Assembly (NCBI RefSeq): GCF_913055755.1
Contig: NZ_CAJXKH010000028.1
Span: 1-36,509 of the forward strand
DNA from: an uncultured Microbulbifer sp.
GTDB taxonomy: Bacteria > Pseudomonadota > Gammaproteobacteria > Pseudomonadales > Cellvibrionaceae
Direction of reading: 5' to 3'
Length of the DNA: 36,509 bases
Shown here piece after piece: positions 26,666-35,128 of the stretch. The stretch's first letter is position 1, and every line of letters starts with the position of its first letter. A model generated the notes under the pieces. It was not told the origin of the DNA and ran no database searches. It saw nothing but the letters and a program-made list of their open reading frames with translations. Made by a program: the position numbers and the translations under genes.

Positions 26666-26871
26666 CCTATGTTCCTCAACCATAACGGGCTCAATTTTGT
26701 GGTGAGACGGAACCAGCGTTCCGGTTCACGCCCGCCGAACATTACAACAAATTCGACGCTTTACCTATCCGGCAAGTCACTTAACTGTATATTCGGCCAA
26801 TCCCCGGCCCAATCGATCACTTTCCGTACAAGTCCTGACCCGGAGTCCAGATACTCCCGGGCAGATACTAC

Positions 26872-26920
26872 AGCGGGGCGCCCCGGCACATTCAACAGAA
26901 CACACCGGGAGCACCCCGCT
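26872..26920 (-). other. Imperfect long hairpin in the tsf-pyrH gap
   Basis: 15-16-base arms (26872-26886 and 26905-26920) pair with one G-U and one bulge around an 18-nt loop, about 40 bp past the tsf stop on the minus strand. No U-run follows. It may slow or process the transcript. The rest of the gap to pyrH shows no strong promoter. Confidence 0.5.
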
Positions 26921-26961
26921 GAGCCGGCGCCACCATACAGGAAGCGCCGGTATTTAGAGCA

Positions 26962-27825
26962 TCAGGAGCTGGATTTGACCTGAGCGGCCACTTCCGCTGC
27001 GAAGTCCACCTCTTCCTTCTCGATACCTTCACCCACTTCGAAACGCACGAAGCTGAGTACGTCAGCACCAGCGCCTTTAGCCAGCTGACCCACGGAAACG
27101 TCCGGGTTCTTGACGAAAGGCTGTTCAACCAGGCTGTTTTCCTTGAGGAACTTCTTGATGCGGCCACCCATCATCTTCTCGACGATTTCCGCCGGCTTGC
27201 CTTCCATATCCGGCTGCGCCTTGATGATTTCCTTTTCCTTCTCCAGCACTTCTTCAGACATATCTTCAGGCTTGACGACCTGAGGATTGACCGCGGTAAC
27301 GTGCATGGCGATATCGCGCGCGGTTTCGACGTCGGCGCCACTCAGGGCAACGATCGCTGCGATGCGGTTGTTGGAGTGCACGTAGGCGCCCACTTTCGCC
27401 GCTTCAACCAGCTGGATGCGACGCACGCCGATGTTCTCACCGATTTTCTGTACCAGTGCTTCGCGGGCCTCTTCCAGCTCGCCGGCCATCAGCGCTGCAA
27501 CGTCCTGCTGACGGTCAGCGAAGGCCTTGTCGACAACCTTGGCCACAAACGCCAGGAAGTTTTCGTCACGGGCAACGAAGTCGGTCTCTGAGTTCACTTC
27601 GACCAGTACGCCGTAGCTGCCATCTTCGGCGACCTTGGCTGCAACAATGCCGTCTGCCGCGGTACGGCCGGCTTTCTTGGCTGCTTTCAGGCCGGAAGCC
27701 TTGCGCAGATCATCAATCGCTTTTTCGATATCGCCATCCGCTTCGGTCAGTGCTTTTTTGCACTCCATCATCGGCAGGCCAGTGCGCTCACGCAGTTCTT
27801 TTACCATTGACGCGGTAATCGCCAT
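26962..27825 (-). CDS. tsf: Elongation factor Ts
   Basis: The guanine nucleotide exchange factor for EF-Tu. The 287-residue product starts '[20 protein letters not shown]', the UBA-like N-domain, and has the conserved EF-Tu contact '[18 protein letters not shown]'. '[13 protein letters not shown]' lies in the core. It follows rpsB after 121 bp that hold a terminator-like hairpin, as expected for an rpsB-tsf operon with lower downstream flow. Confidence 0.99.
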   Translation of the reverse strand: MAITASMVKELRERTGLPMMECKKALTEADGDIEKAIDDLRKASGLKAAKKAGRTAADGIVAAKVAEDGSYGVLVEVNSETDFVARDENFLAFVAKVVDKAFADRQQDVAALMAGELEEAREALVQKIGENIGVRRIQLVEAAKVGAYVHSNNRIAAIVALSGADVETARDIAMHVTAVNPQVVKPEDMSEEVLEKEKEIIKAQPDMEGKPAEIVEKMMGGRIKKFLKENSLVEQPFVKNPDVSVGQLAKGAGADVLSFVRFEVGEGIEKEEVDFAAEVAAQVKSSS

Positions 27826-27869
27826 GATTCAATCCTCGGAGTTCAGATTCAAATTCTGTAATGAAATTG

Positions 27870-27900
27870 AAAAAAGGGGCCGAATCCAAGGCCCCTTTTT
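27870..27900 (-). terminator. Terminator-like hairpin between rpsB and tsf
   Basis: GGGGCC/GGCCCC stem (27876-27881 with 27890-27895) with an 8-nt loop is followed by six T on the minus strand and preceded by A's that can extend the stem. It lies inside the operon before tsf, so it is probably a partial terminator setting the rpsB to tsf ratio. Confidence 0.8.
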
Positions 27901-27904
27901 CCCT

Positions 27905-27932
27905 GTAGCGTAACGTCAAATTGTTACGCTAC
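27905..27932 (-). other. 10-bp perfect hairpin just past rpsB
   Basis: GTAGCGTAAC/GTTACGCTAC (27905-27914 with 27923-27932), 8-nt loop, 15 bp past the rpsB stop and just before the terminator-like hairpin. It has no U-run. It could protect the rpsB 3' end or act as a processing site. Confidence 0.6.
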
Positions 27933-27946
27933 TAGCAGCGTACTGC

Positions 27947-28693
27947 TTACTCTGCAGCAGCTTGATCGTCGCTGGCTTCCACGTACTCGTTCTGAGCAGT
28001 AGCGCCACCGGCGTCAGCAGTACCGGCCAGAACGGCGTCGGCAACTGCAGTGGTGTACAGCTTGATCGCGCGGATCGCGTCGTCGTTACCAGGGATAACG
28101 TAGTCAACGCCTTCCGGGCTGCTGTTGGTATCGACGATACCGATCACCGGAATACCCAGTTTGTTGGCTTCCTGGATAGCGATACGCTCGTGCTCTACGT
28201 CGATCACGAACAGCGCGTCCGGCAGGCCGCCCATGTCCTTGATACCACCGATGGAGCGCTCGAGCTTCTCCATGGTACGGGTGCGCATCAGGGCTTCTTT
28301 CTTGGTCAGCTTCTCGAAAGTACCGTCCTGAGACTGGGCTTCGAGGTCGCGGTAACGCTTGATGGAAGCGCGGATGGTTTTGTAGTTGGTGAGCATACCA
28401 CCCAGCCAGCGGTTGCTGACGTAGGGCTGACCTGCACGCTCGGCCTGCTCTTTGATGGACTTCTGCGCGGCGCGCTTGGTACCAACAAACAGAATCTTCT
28501 TCTTCTGCGCAGCCATGCCTTTGATGACTTGCAGCGCTTCGTTGAAGGCCGGAACAGTGTGCTCCAGGTTGATGATGTGAATCTTGTTGCGGGCGCCAAA
28601 GATGAATTGACCCATCTTCGGGTTCCAGTAGCGAGTCTGGTGACCAAAGTGGACACCAGCCTGCAGCATATCGCGCATGCTGACTTGCGGCAT
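27947..28693 (-). CDS. rpsB: 30S ribosomal protein S2
   Basis: The small-subunit protein that joins late and recruits S1. From ATG 28693, with GAGG six bases upstream, the product is 248 residues starting [20 protein letters not shown], the usual start. An in-frame start six codons upstream would cover the ribosome site. Conserved '[19 protein letters not shown]', '[15 protein letters not shown]' and '[19 protein letters not shown]'. It heads the long minus-strand run and is preceded by an S2-type leader RNA. The C-terminus is Ala/Asp/Glu-rich. Confidence 0.99.
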   Translation of the reverse strand: MPQVSMRDMLQAGVHFGHQTRYWNPKMGQFIFGARNKIHIINLEHTVPAFNEALQVIKGMAAQKKKILFVGTKRAAQKSIKEQAERAGQPYVSNRWLGGMLTNYKTIRASIKRYRDLEAQSQDGTFEKLTKKEALMRTRTMEKLERSIGGIKDMGGLPDALFVIDVEHERIAIQEANKLGIPVIGIVDTNSSPEGVDYVIPGNDDAIRAIKLYTTAVADAVLAGTADAGGATAQNEYVEASDDQAAAE

Positions 28694-28908
28694 AATAAAC
28701 CTCAGTATCAATTGGAAGAGCGGGCTCTAAGCCAGGTCTTCCCGGGTTTTATCCTCCATATACCCCACTCGCCAATCCCCTCTGGCAAGACCACCGAAAA
28801 TGGCAGTTCAGGCCGGGAGACACCCAGGCGAATGTGCCGGTATATGTGCGGCGTTTGTTGAGGGCCGAGGCCCTTCAGTTAAGTATTCGCCCCGGGTCTG
28901 CACCCGAG
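28694..28908 (-). promoter_or_regulatory. rpsB leader RNA (S2 autoregulatory element)
   Basis: About 215 nt of 5' leader on the minus strand. An 8-bp long-range helix CATATACC/GGTATATG pairs 28846-28839 with 28764-28757. Inside it GGCAC can pair with GUGUC. Directly after the closing strand come GAGGATAA and ACCC, which can pair with GGGU in the inner loop, a pseudoknot. From memory the E. coli rpsB leader, where S2 represses its own synthesis, has the same plan with a different helix sequence (ACGUAUC/GAUACGU), and shares GGCACAU and GGAGG-AUAA-CCC. Conserved plan with changed pairs supports homology. Confidence 0.78.
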
Positions 28909-28917
28909 GCGGCGCGC

Positions 28918-28923
28918 TTTATA
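28918..28923 (-). promoter_or_regulatory. rpsB promoter -10 with GC-rich discriminator
   Basis: TGTGGTATAAA on the minus strand followed by GCGCGCCGCC. This looks like the conserved gammaproteobacterial rpsB promoter, which relies on its extended -10 and GC-rich discriminator. The -35 (TTCCAG at 28946-28941) is poor. Transcription would start near 28911-28908, giving the leader above. Confidence 0.7.
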
Positions 28924-29045
28924 CCACATTACCCCCACCGCTGGAAGCTTCAGGGGCGCCATCGAATGCCTCCGCAACCGGCAATTCCCGCCCCGGCCAC
29001 AACCGATCTCCCCAACAGCATAATGCCGCGCAACGCCAATTCCGC

Positions 29046-29051
29046 TACAAT
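29046..29051 (+). promoter_or_regulatory. Candidate map promoter -10
   Basis: TACAAT followed by the GC-rich ACCGCGCCGC, about 68 bp before the map ATG. No good -35 is visible. The 28694-29118 gap therefore holds the rpsB leader and promoter, then this plus-strand promoter; I see no other gene in it. Confidence 0.4.
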
Positions 29052-29118
29052 ACCGCGCCGCACAAGGCTCGCCACCCCGTCTGGCCTACACACATTCGCA
29101 GCAAGATCAGGATTTTTC

Positions 29119-29889
29119 ATGACCAAAGCCGTAAAAACACCGGAACAGATCGCCAAAATGCGCACCGCAGGCCGCCTGGCCGCAGAGGTGCTGGAGATGA
29201 TCGGCGAATATGTGGTTCCCGGTGTCACCACGGAAGAGCTGGACCAGCGCTGCCACGACCACATAGTCAACGTGCAGCAGGCAATTCCCGCCTGTCTCGG
29301 CTACCGGGGCTTCCCCAAATCCATCTGCACCTCGGTCAACGAAGTAATCTGCCACGGCATCCCGTCGGAATCCAAGGTGTTGAAGAAAGGCGACATCATT
29401 AATATCGATGTCACCGTCATCAAAGACGGCTGGTACGGCGACACCTCGAAGATGTACTTCGTGGGCAAACCCGCACCCCACGCCGAACGCCTGGTCAAGG
29501 TTACCCAGGAGTGCCTGTACAAGGCGATCGAGATAGTGCGCCCGGGCACCACCCTCGGCGATATCGGTCACGTGATCCAGCAACACGCAGAAAAGAACTA
29601 CTACACGGTAGTGAAAGATTTCTGCGGCCACGGCATCGGCGACGTGTTTCACGACGAGCCCCAGATCCTGCACTATGGCAAGCCCGGCACCGGCCAGGTG
29701 CTGGAGGAAGGCATGACCTTCACCATCGAGCCCATGATCAACGCCGGTAAACCCGGCTGCCGGGTACTGCGGGACGGCTGGACTGCAGTCACCGTGGACC
29801 GGCGCCTGTCGGCACAGTGGGAGCACACCATGGCCGTGACCAGTGACGGCGTAGAAATTCTCACCGCGCGCAAGGAAGAATCCTTCTAA
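29119..29889 (+). CDS. map: Methionine aminopeptidase, type I
   Basis: Removes the initiator Met from nascent proteins. From ATG 29119, with AGGA upstream, the product is 256 residues starting MTKAVKTPEQIAKMRTAGRL. The metal ligands are visible in the pita-bread fold: Asp in 'NIDVTV', Asp in 'WYGDTSKMY', His in 'FCGHGIGDVFHDEP', Glu in 'FTIEPMIN' and Glu in 'QWEHTMAVT'. The open frame runs 95 codons further upstream across the promoter region and is not coding there. It is divergent from rpsB and upstream of glnD, as in Pseudomonas. Confidence 0.98.
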   Translation: MTKAVKTPEQIAKMRTAGRLAAEVLEMIGEYVVPGVTTEELDQRCHDHIVNVQQAIPACLGYRGFPKSICTSVNEVICHGIPSESKVLKKGDIINIDVTVIKDGWYGDTSKMYFVGKPAPHAERLVKVTQECLYKAIEIVRPGTTLGDIGHVIQQHAEKNYYTVVKDFCGHGIGDVFHDEPQILHYGKPGTGQVLEEGMTFTIEPMINAGKPGCRVLRDGWTAVTVDRRLSAQWEHTMAVTSDGVEILTARKEESF

Positions 29890-30017
29890 GCATTGGCAAC
29901 CCCGGGGGACCCAGCGCCTCCGGGGCACTCGCGCAAATATGGCCTATCGCGGCCAGGGACGGAACTACCGGTCCGGGACTTCCCGGCGCAACACCGGCAA
30001 CAACGCAGACAGATTCC

Positions 30018-32744
30018 ATGCAGCTGGCCAAAACTCCGCATTTTGAAAAGCCCCTGTTCTTCTTCGACCAGTCGCGTTTTCGTCGCGCGCTGGCGGAAGG
30101 GGCCAAACCCGCCCTGGAAATTTTCAAGGACGCCATCGGCGCCGCCGATACCCACATGGCCCGCCGCTTTCGCGAGGGCGAGGACATCCGTACCCTGGTA
30201 TACGAGCGCGCCCTGTTTGTAGACTGCCTGCTGCACTACGCCTGGCACCAGTTCAGCTGGCCACAGAACATCAGCCTGCTGGCGGTTGGCGGCTATGGCC
30301 GCGGCGAGCTGCACCCCCACTCCGACATCGACCTGCTGATCCTGGGCGAAGACAAACCGGACGACGCCACCATCGACAATATCGAGCGTCTTGTCGCCCT
30401 GCTGTGGGACCTGAAACTGGATATCGGCCACTCCGTTCGCACCATTGATCACTGCGTGGAACTGGCGGCGGAGGATATTACCGTCGCCACCAACCTGATG
30501 GAGTGCCGCACGGTCGTCGGCAACCCCGCCCTGTGCGAAGCCCTGTGCGAGCGCCTGACACCGGACAAAATCTGGCCTGCGGAGGCCTTCTTCAGCGCCA
30601 AATACGCCGAGCAGGAAGAGCGCCACAGCAAGCAGCGCGGCGCCGAATACAACCTGGAACCGAACATCAAGAACGCCCCCGGCGGGCTGCGGGACATCCA
30701 GACCATCAACTGGGTGGCCAAGCGCTACTTCCACGTGCGCACCCTGAAGCAGCTGCAGGGCAAGGGCTTTTTCACCGAAGAAGAGTTCGCCATCCTGCAG
30801 TCCGGGGAAGACTTCCTGTGGCGGGTGCGCTACGGCCTGCACCTGCTGGCAGGGCGTCCCGAAGAGCGACTGCTGTTCGACTACCAGCGGGAACTGGCGC
30901 GGGAGTTCGGCTACAAGGACAACGATATCCATCTTGCGGTAGAGCAGTTCATGCATACTTACTACCGCATTGTGATGGCCCTGCGGGAGCTGAATGACGT
31001 ACTGCTGCAGTTCCTCGACGAAGTGATCCTGCAGCGGGGCACCCACCTGCCGGTCACCCCCATCAACGAGCGCTTCCAGCTGCGCGGCAATACTATCGAG
31101 GCCGCGGTCACCCGCACCTTTATTGAGCACCCGCCGGCGCTGCTGGAAATTTTCGTGCTGATGGCCAACAACCCCGAGATCCAGGGGGTGCGCGCCTCGA
31201 CCATCCGCCTGATCCGCGAACACCGGCACCTGATCGACGACCAGTTCCGCGCAGACCCGGTCAACGCGCGCCTGTTCATGCAACTGCTGCGCAGCCCCCG
31301 GGGCCTCTCCACCCAGCTCACCCGCATGACCCGCTACGGTATTCTCGGCCGCTACCTGCCGGAATTCGGCCGTGTCACCGGACAGATGCAGCACGACCTG
31401 TTCCACATCTACACCGTGGACGCCCACACCCTGCAGGTGGTGCGCAATATGCGCAGCTTCCGCGGCGACGACGCCTGGGAGAAGTTCCCGCTGGCGGCAG
31501 AAGTCATGTCGCGCATGCGCAAGCCGGAATTGCTGTACATCGCCGGCCTCTACCACGATATCGCCAAGGGCCGCGGCGGCGACCACTCCAAGCTGGGCGT
31601 GGTGGATGCCGACGCATTCTGTCGCCGCCACGGCCTGTCCGCCCGCGACCGCCGCCTGGTGTGCTGGCTGGTGGAAAAGCACCTGCTGATGAGTGCGGTA
31701 TCGCAGAAGCAGGACATTACCGACCCGGAAGTGGTCCACGCCTTTGCCGCGGAAGTGGGCGACCGCGAGCACCTGGATTACCTCTACGCACTGACCGTGG
31801 CCGACATCAACGCCACCAATCCGGATTTGTGGAACAGCTGGCGCGCCAGCCTGATGCGCCAGCTGTACCAGAACACCCAGCGCGCCCTGCGCCGGGGACT
31901 GGAAAACCCCATCGACCGGGACGAGATCTATATCGAAACCCAGGCTCAGGCGCGCAATATGCTGCGGGCGATGGGCCTGCCGAGCAATTCGGTGGAGGAT
32001 ATCTGGTCGGAAATGGGGGAGGATTATTTCGTGCGCGAGAGCGCCGACAATATCACCTGGCACACCGCCGCCATCTACCAGCTGCAGCAGGATCCGAAGC
32101 GGGATGCGGACAGCGACACACTGGTGCTGACACGCAACTCGGGTCCCGGTGAGCACGACGGTGCCACCGAGGTTTTCGTCTATACCCCGGACCGCCCCAA
32201 TGTGTTCGCCGCCGTGGTCACCGGCCTGGACATGCTGAACCTGAACATTCACGACGCGCGCCTGTACAGCTCCGCCGGTGGCTACACTCTGGATACCTTC
32301 TACGTGCTAGACGAGTCCGGCCAACCTCTGCTGGACGAACCGCAGCGCCTGGAACAGATACGCAATACCCTGCAACAGGAACTGAAGCTGGTGGAGGACT
32401 ACTCCAAGGTGATCAAGCGCCGCACACCGCGCCGCCTGAAAATGTTCCACCTGCCCAGCCGCGCGCACATCTCCACCGAGCCGGAAGATATCTACAGCAC
32501 CCTGGAAATCATCAGTGCCGACCGCCCGGGCCTGCTGGCGCGCATTGCGCGCATCTTTATCAGTCACGACCTGCGACTGCACAACGCGAAGATTTCCACC
32601 CTCGGCGAGCGGGTGGAGGATATTTTCCATATCACCGACGCGGACGATAATCCGCTGACGGACATGGAACTGGTAGAAACCCTGGAACAGGCGATCTGCC
32701 AGGAACTGGACGCCCACCAGGCTACCCTGCCGCCGCAGCCGTAA
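30018..32744 (+). CDS. glnD: PII uridylyltransferase / uridylyl-removing enzyme
   Basis: Senses glutamine and adds or removes UMP on PII proteins, setting nitrogen control through GlnE and NtrBC. The 908-residue product shows the nucleotidyltransferase motif 'GGYGRGELHPHSDIDLLIL' (91-109), a GlnD helical region, the HD hydrolase site 'YHDIAKGRGGDHSKLG' near residue 512, and two ACT domains starting near 715 ('YTPDRPNVFAAVV') and 825 ('SADRPGLLARIARIF'). The start has no clear ribosome site. A hairpin covers the stop codon (32733-32756). It lies between map and dapC. Confidence 0.98.
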   Translation: MQLAKTPHFEKPLFFFDQSRFRRALAEGAKPALEIFKDAIGAADTHMARRFREGEDIRTLVYERALFVDCLLHYAWHQFSWPQNISLLAVGGYGRGELHPHSDIDLLILGEDKPDDATIDNIERLVALLWDLKLDIGHSVRTIDHCVELAAEDITVATNLMECRTVVGNPALCEALCERLTPDKIWPAEAFFSAKYAEQEERHSKQRGAEYNLEPNIKNAPGGLRDIQTINWVAKRYFHVRTLKQLQGKGFFTEEEFAILQSGEDFLWRVRYGLHLLAGRPEERLLFDYQRELAREFGYKDNDIHLAVEQFMHTYYRIVMALRELNDVLLQFLDEVILQRGTHLPVTPINERFQLRGNTIEAAVTRTFIEHPPALLEIFVLMANNPEIQGVRASTIRLIREHRHLIDDQFRADPVNARLFMQLLRSPRGLSTQLTRMTRYGILGRYLPEFGRVTGQMQHDLFHIYTVDAHTLQVVRNMRSFRGDDAWEKFPLAAEVMSRMRKPELLYIAGLYHDIAKGRGGDHSKLGVVDADAFCRRHGLSARDRRLVCWLVEKHLLMSAVSQKQDITDPEVVHAFAAEVGDREHLDYLYALTVADINATNPDLWNSWRASLMRQLYQNTQRALRRGLENPIDRDEIYIETQAQARNMLRAMGLPSNSVEDIWSEMGEDYFVRESADNITWHTAAIYQLQQDPKRDADSDTLVLTRNSGPGEHDGATEVFVYTPDRPNVFAAVVTGLDMLNLNIHDARLYSSAGGYTLDTFYVLDESGQPLLDEPQRLEQIRNTLQQELKLVEDYSKVIKRRTPRRLKMFHLPSRAHISTEPEDIYSTLEIISADRPGLLARIARIFISHDLRLHNAKISTLGERVEDIFHITDADDNPLTDMELVETLEQAICQELDAHQATLPPQP

Positions 32745-32756
32745 ACGGCTTTGCGG
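32733..32756 (+). other. Hairpin over the glnD stop codon
   Basis: CCGCA-GCCG-(TAAA)-CGGC-TT-TGCGG: about nine pairs with a 2-nt bulge, and the TAA stop in the loop. No U-run follows, so it is not a clear terminator. Upstream genes may still be co-transcribed with dapC. Confidence 0.5.
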
Positions 32757-32814
32757 GAGCCGGACTGGCGACAGACAACGGAATGAAACTCAAACAATCG
32801 GAAGCAACGCGAGT

Positions 32815-33990
32815 ATGAATCCCAACTTGCAAAACCTGCAGCCCTACCCTTTCGCCAAGCTGGCGAAACTGAAATCCGGCCTGGAAGCGCCGGCGGGGCT
32901 CGCGCATATTGCGCTGTCCATCGGTGAGCCGAAACACACACCGCCGGATTTTGTGCGCGACGAGTTGATCGAGAATCTCGACAAGCTCACCGCCTACCCG
33001 GTGACCAAGGGGCTGGACCCGCTGCGGGAAACCATCGCCGACTGGCTGTGCACACGTTTCAAGCTCGCGGGGGTGGCCGCCGACACCCAGGTGCTCCCGG
33101 TCAATGGCACCCGCGAGGCCCTGTTCGCATTTGCCCAGGCTATGGTCGCACCCGGTGCAACGGTGCTGATGCCGAATCCGTTTTACCAGATTTACGAGGG
33201 TGCCGCGCTGCTCGCCGGTGCCACGCCGCACTTTATCAACTGCAGTGCCGAGAGCGGGTTCAAGCCGGATTTTGACTCGGTACCGGAGGCTGCCTGGCAG
33301 GCGTGCGAACTGCTGTATATCTGCACCCCCGGCAACCCCACCGGTGCCCTGCTCGACCTCGATGATCTCAAGCAGCTGATCGCGCTCGCGGACAAGTACG
33401 ATTTCACCATCGCTTCCGACGAGTGCTATTCCGAACTGTATTTTGACGAGCACAATCCCCCGCCCGGTTTGCTGCAGGCCTGCGCGGAACTCGGGCGCGA
33501 CGACTACCGCCGCTGCGTGGTATTCCACAGCCTGTCAAAGCGCTCCAACCTGCCAGGGCTGCGCTCCGGTTTTGTCGCCGGCGATGCCGGAATCCTGGAG
33601 CAGTTCCTGCTCTACCGCACCTACCACGGCTGCGCCATGCCGCTGCCGACTCAGTACGCCTCCATTGCCGCGTGGCAGGACGAACAGCACGTAAAGGTGA
33701 ACCGCGATCTCTACCGGGAAAAGTTCACCGCGGTACTCGAAATTCTCGACGGCTGCCTGGACGTGCAGAAGCCCGAGGCCAGCTTTTACCTGTGGCCCAA
33801 GGTCGGTGATGGCGAGACCTTTGCCCGCGAGCTGTTCCGCCAGCAAAACATCACCGTATTGCCCGGCGCCTATTTGGCGCGAGAGGCCAGCGGTCAAAAC
33901 CCCGGCAGCGAGTACGTGCGCATGGCGCTGGTCGCCACCCTGGAAGAGTGCGTCGAGGCTGCCCGTCGCATTCGCGATTTCTGCCGATAG
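32815..33990 (+). CDS. dapC: Succinyldiaminopimelate transaminase
   Basis: Transfers an amino group to N-succinyl-2-amino-6-ketopimelate in the succinylase branch of lysine and DAP synthesis, one step after DapD. The 391-residue PLP class I/II aminotransferase shows 'SIGEPKHTPPDFV', the cofactor region 'PNPFYQIYEGAAL', 'CTPGNPTGALLD', 'SDECYSELYF' and the PLP lysine in 'FHSLSKRSNLPGLRSGF'. The DapC assignment fits its sequence type and the nearby dapD. It starts about 70 bp past glnD. Confidence 0.95.
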   Translation: MNPNLQNLQPYPFAKLAKLKSGLEAPAGLAHIALSIGEPKHTPPDFVRDELIENLDKLTAYPVTKGLDPLRETIADWLCTRFKLAGVAADTQVLPVNGTREALFAFAQAMVAPGATVLMPNPFYQIYEGAALLAGATPHFINCSAESGFKPDFDSVPEAAWQACELLYICTPGNPTGALLDLDDLKQLIALADKYDFTIASDECYSELYFDEHNPPPGLLQACAELGRDDYRRCVVFHSLSKRSNLPGLRSGFVAGDAGILEQFLLYRTYHGCAMPLPTQYASIAAWQDEQHVKVNRDLYREKFTAVLEILDGCLDVQKPEASFYLWPKVGDGETFARELFRQQNITVLPGAYLAREASGQNPGSEYVRMALVATLEECVEAARRIRDFCR

Positions 33991-34011
33991 CCCACTAGCT
34001 CAACATTCAAC

Positions 34012-34698
34012 ATGACCGAAGCCATACAAACCCCAAACCGCAACCTGCTGAAAGCCGAACGCGTCGAGTACATCCTCAACCGGCTGGAAGAGCTGTATCC
34101 GGAAACCCCGGTACCCCTGGATCACTTCGACGCCTATTCGCTGCTGGTCGCCGTGCTCCTGTCCGCGCAGTGCACCGATGAACGGGTCAACCAGATTACA
34201 CCGGCGCTGTGGCAACTGGCGGACAACCCCTTCGACATGGCCAAGGTACCGGTGGAGAAAATCCGCGAGGTGATCCGCCCCTGCGGCCTGTCGCCGCAGA
34301 AGTCCAAGGCAATCCAGAAGCTGTCGGAAATCCTGGTCAACGAATACCACGGCCAGGTCCCGGAAAATATGGCGGCGCTGGAGATGCTGCCCGGCGTCGG
34401 GCACAAAACTGCCAGCGTGGTGATGGCCCAGGCCTTCGGCCACCCGGCATTCCCGGTGGACACCCATATCCACCGCCTGGCCCAGCGCTGGGGGCTGACC
34501 AGCGGCAAGAACGTGGCGCAGACGGAAAAAGACCTGAAGCGCCTGTTCCCTCGCGACAAATGGAACAAACTGCACCTGCAGATTATTTTCTACGGCCGCG
34601 AATACTGCAGTGCCCGCGGCTGCGACAGCACCGTGTGCGAGATCTGCACCACCTGCTACCCGGCGCGCAAAAACCCGAAGAAAACCAAAAAAGCCTGA
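34012..34698 (+). CDS. nth: Endonuclease III family DNA glycosylase/AP lyase with atypical cysteine pattern
   Basis: Removes oxidised pyrimidines and nicks at abasic sites. The 228-residue helix-hairpin-helix protein shows 'LEMLPGVGHKTASVVMAQAF' with catalytic K132 and 'FPVDTHIHRLAQRWGL' with D150. The C-terminal cysteines are odd: C199, C204, C209, C212 and C215, not the usual C-x6-C-x2-C-x5-C that holds the [4Fe-4S] cluster in E. coli Nth. A cluster may bind in another way or be absent. It lies 21 bp past dapC rather than beside the rsx genes, so it may be a second Nth-type paralog. Confidence 0.9.
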   Translation: MTEAIQTPNRNLLKAERVEYILNRLEELYPETPVPLDHFDAYSLLVAVLLSAQCTDERVNQITPALWQLADNPFDMAKVPVEKIREVIRPCGLSPQKSKAIQKLSEILVNEYHGQVPENMAALEMLPGVGHKTASVVMAQAFGHPAFPVDTHIHRLAQRWGLTSGKNVAQTEKDLKRLFPRDKWNKLHLQIIFYGREYCSARGCDSTVCEICTTCYPARKNPKKTKKA

Positions 34699-34735
34699 GT
34701 TTTTAAGGCTGGATCGACAACCCACAGGAAAGAAG

Positions 34736-35080
34736 ATGATTACCCTTTACGGCATCAAGAATTGCGACACCGTAAAAAAGGCCCGCAAGTGGCTGGAACA
34801 GAACAATGTGGAATACACCTTCCACGACTTCCGCGAACATGGTATGGACTCGGTACCCCTCGCCCAGTGGTTGCAGGAGTTTGGCTGGGAGCAGGTTTTG
34901 AACCGCCGCTCTACCAGCTGGCGCGCCCTCGACGACACCCAGAAGAGTGCGCTCGACAACACCGCTGCAAAAGCACTGGCCACCGAGACACCAACCCTGA
35001 TCAAGCGCCCGGTCATGACCGATGGCAACAACACCCTGTTCGGCTTCAAGGCCGACAGCTACGCCAGCTTCACCGGATAA
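34736..35080 (+). CDS. yffB: ArsC/Spx-family protein (YffB-like)
   Basis: A 114-residue thioredoxin-fold protein starting MITLYGIKNCDTVKKARKWL, almost the E. coli YffB start, with the redox or glutathione-binding C10. 'QVLNRRSTSWRAL' and 'PTLIKRPVMTDGNNTLFGF' are the usual ArsC-like segments. No cellular role is firmly known; a true arsenate reductase is not implied. AGGAA lies six bases before ATG 34736. The frame is open for 42 codons upstream, inside nth, without homology. In E. coli yffB sits beside dapE; here it is between nth and dapD. Confidence 0.93.
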   Translation: MITLYGIKNCDTVKKARKWLEQNNVEYTFHDFREHGMDSVPLAQWLQEFGWEQVLNRRSTSWRALDDTQKSALDNTAAKALATETPTLIKRPVMTDGNNTLFGFKADSYASFTG

Positions 35081-35128
35081 ATTTCAGTAGTTAAAAAACA
35101 AATTCAGACTCAGGTAAAGGATACGGAC

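Noticed and set aside
28834..29118. 95-codon upstream extension of map
   Set aside because: It crosses the rpsB and map promoter region; ATG 29119 has a ribosome site and the family start.
29886..32252. 788-codon minus-strand frame opposite glnD
   Set aside because: glnD is certain by motifs on the plus strand; the antisense frame has no family features.
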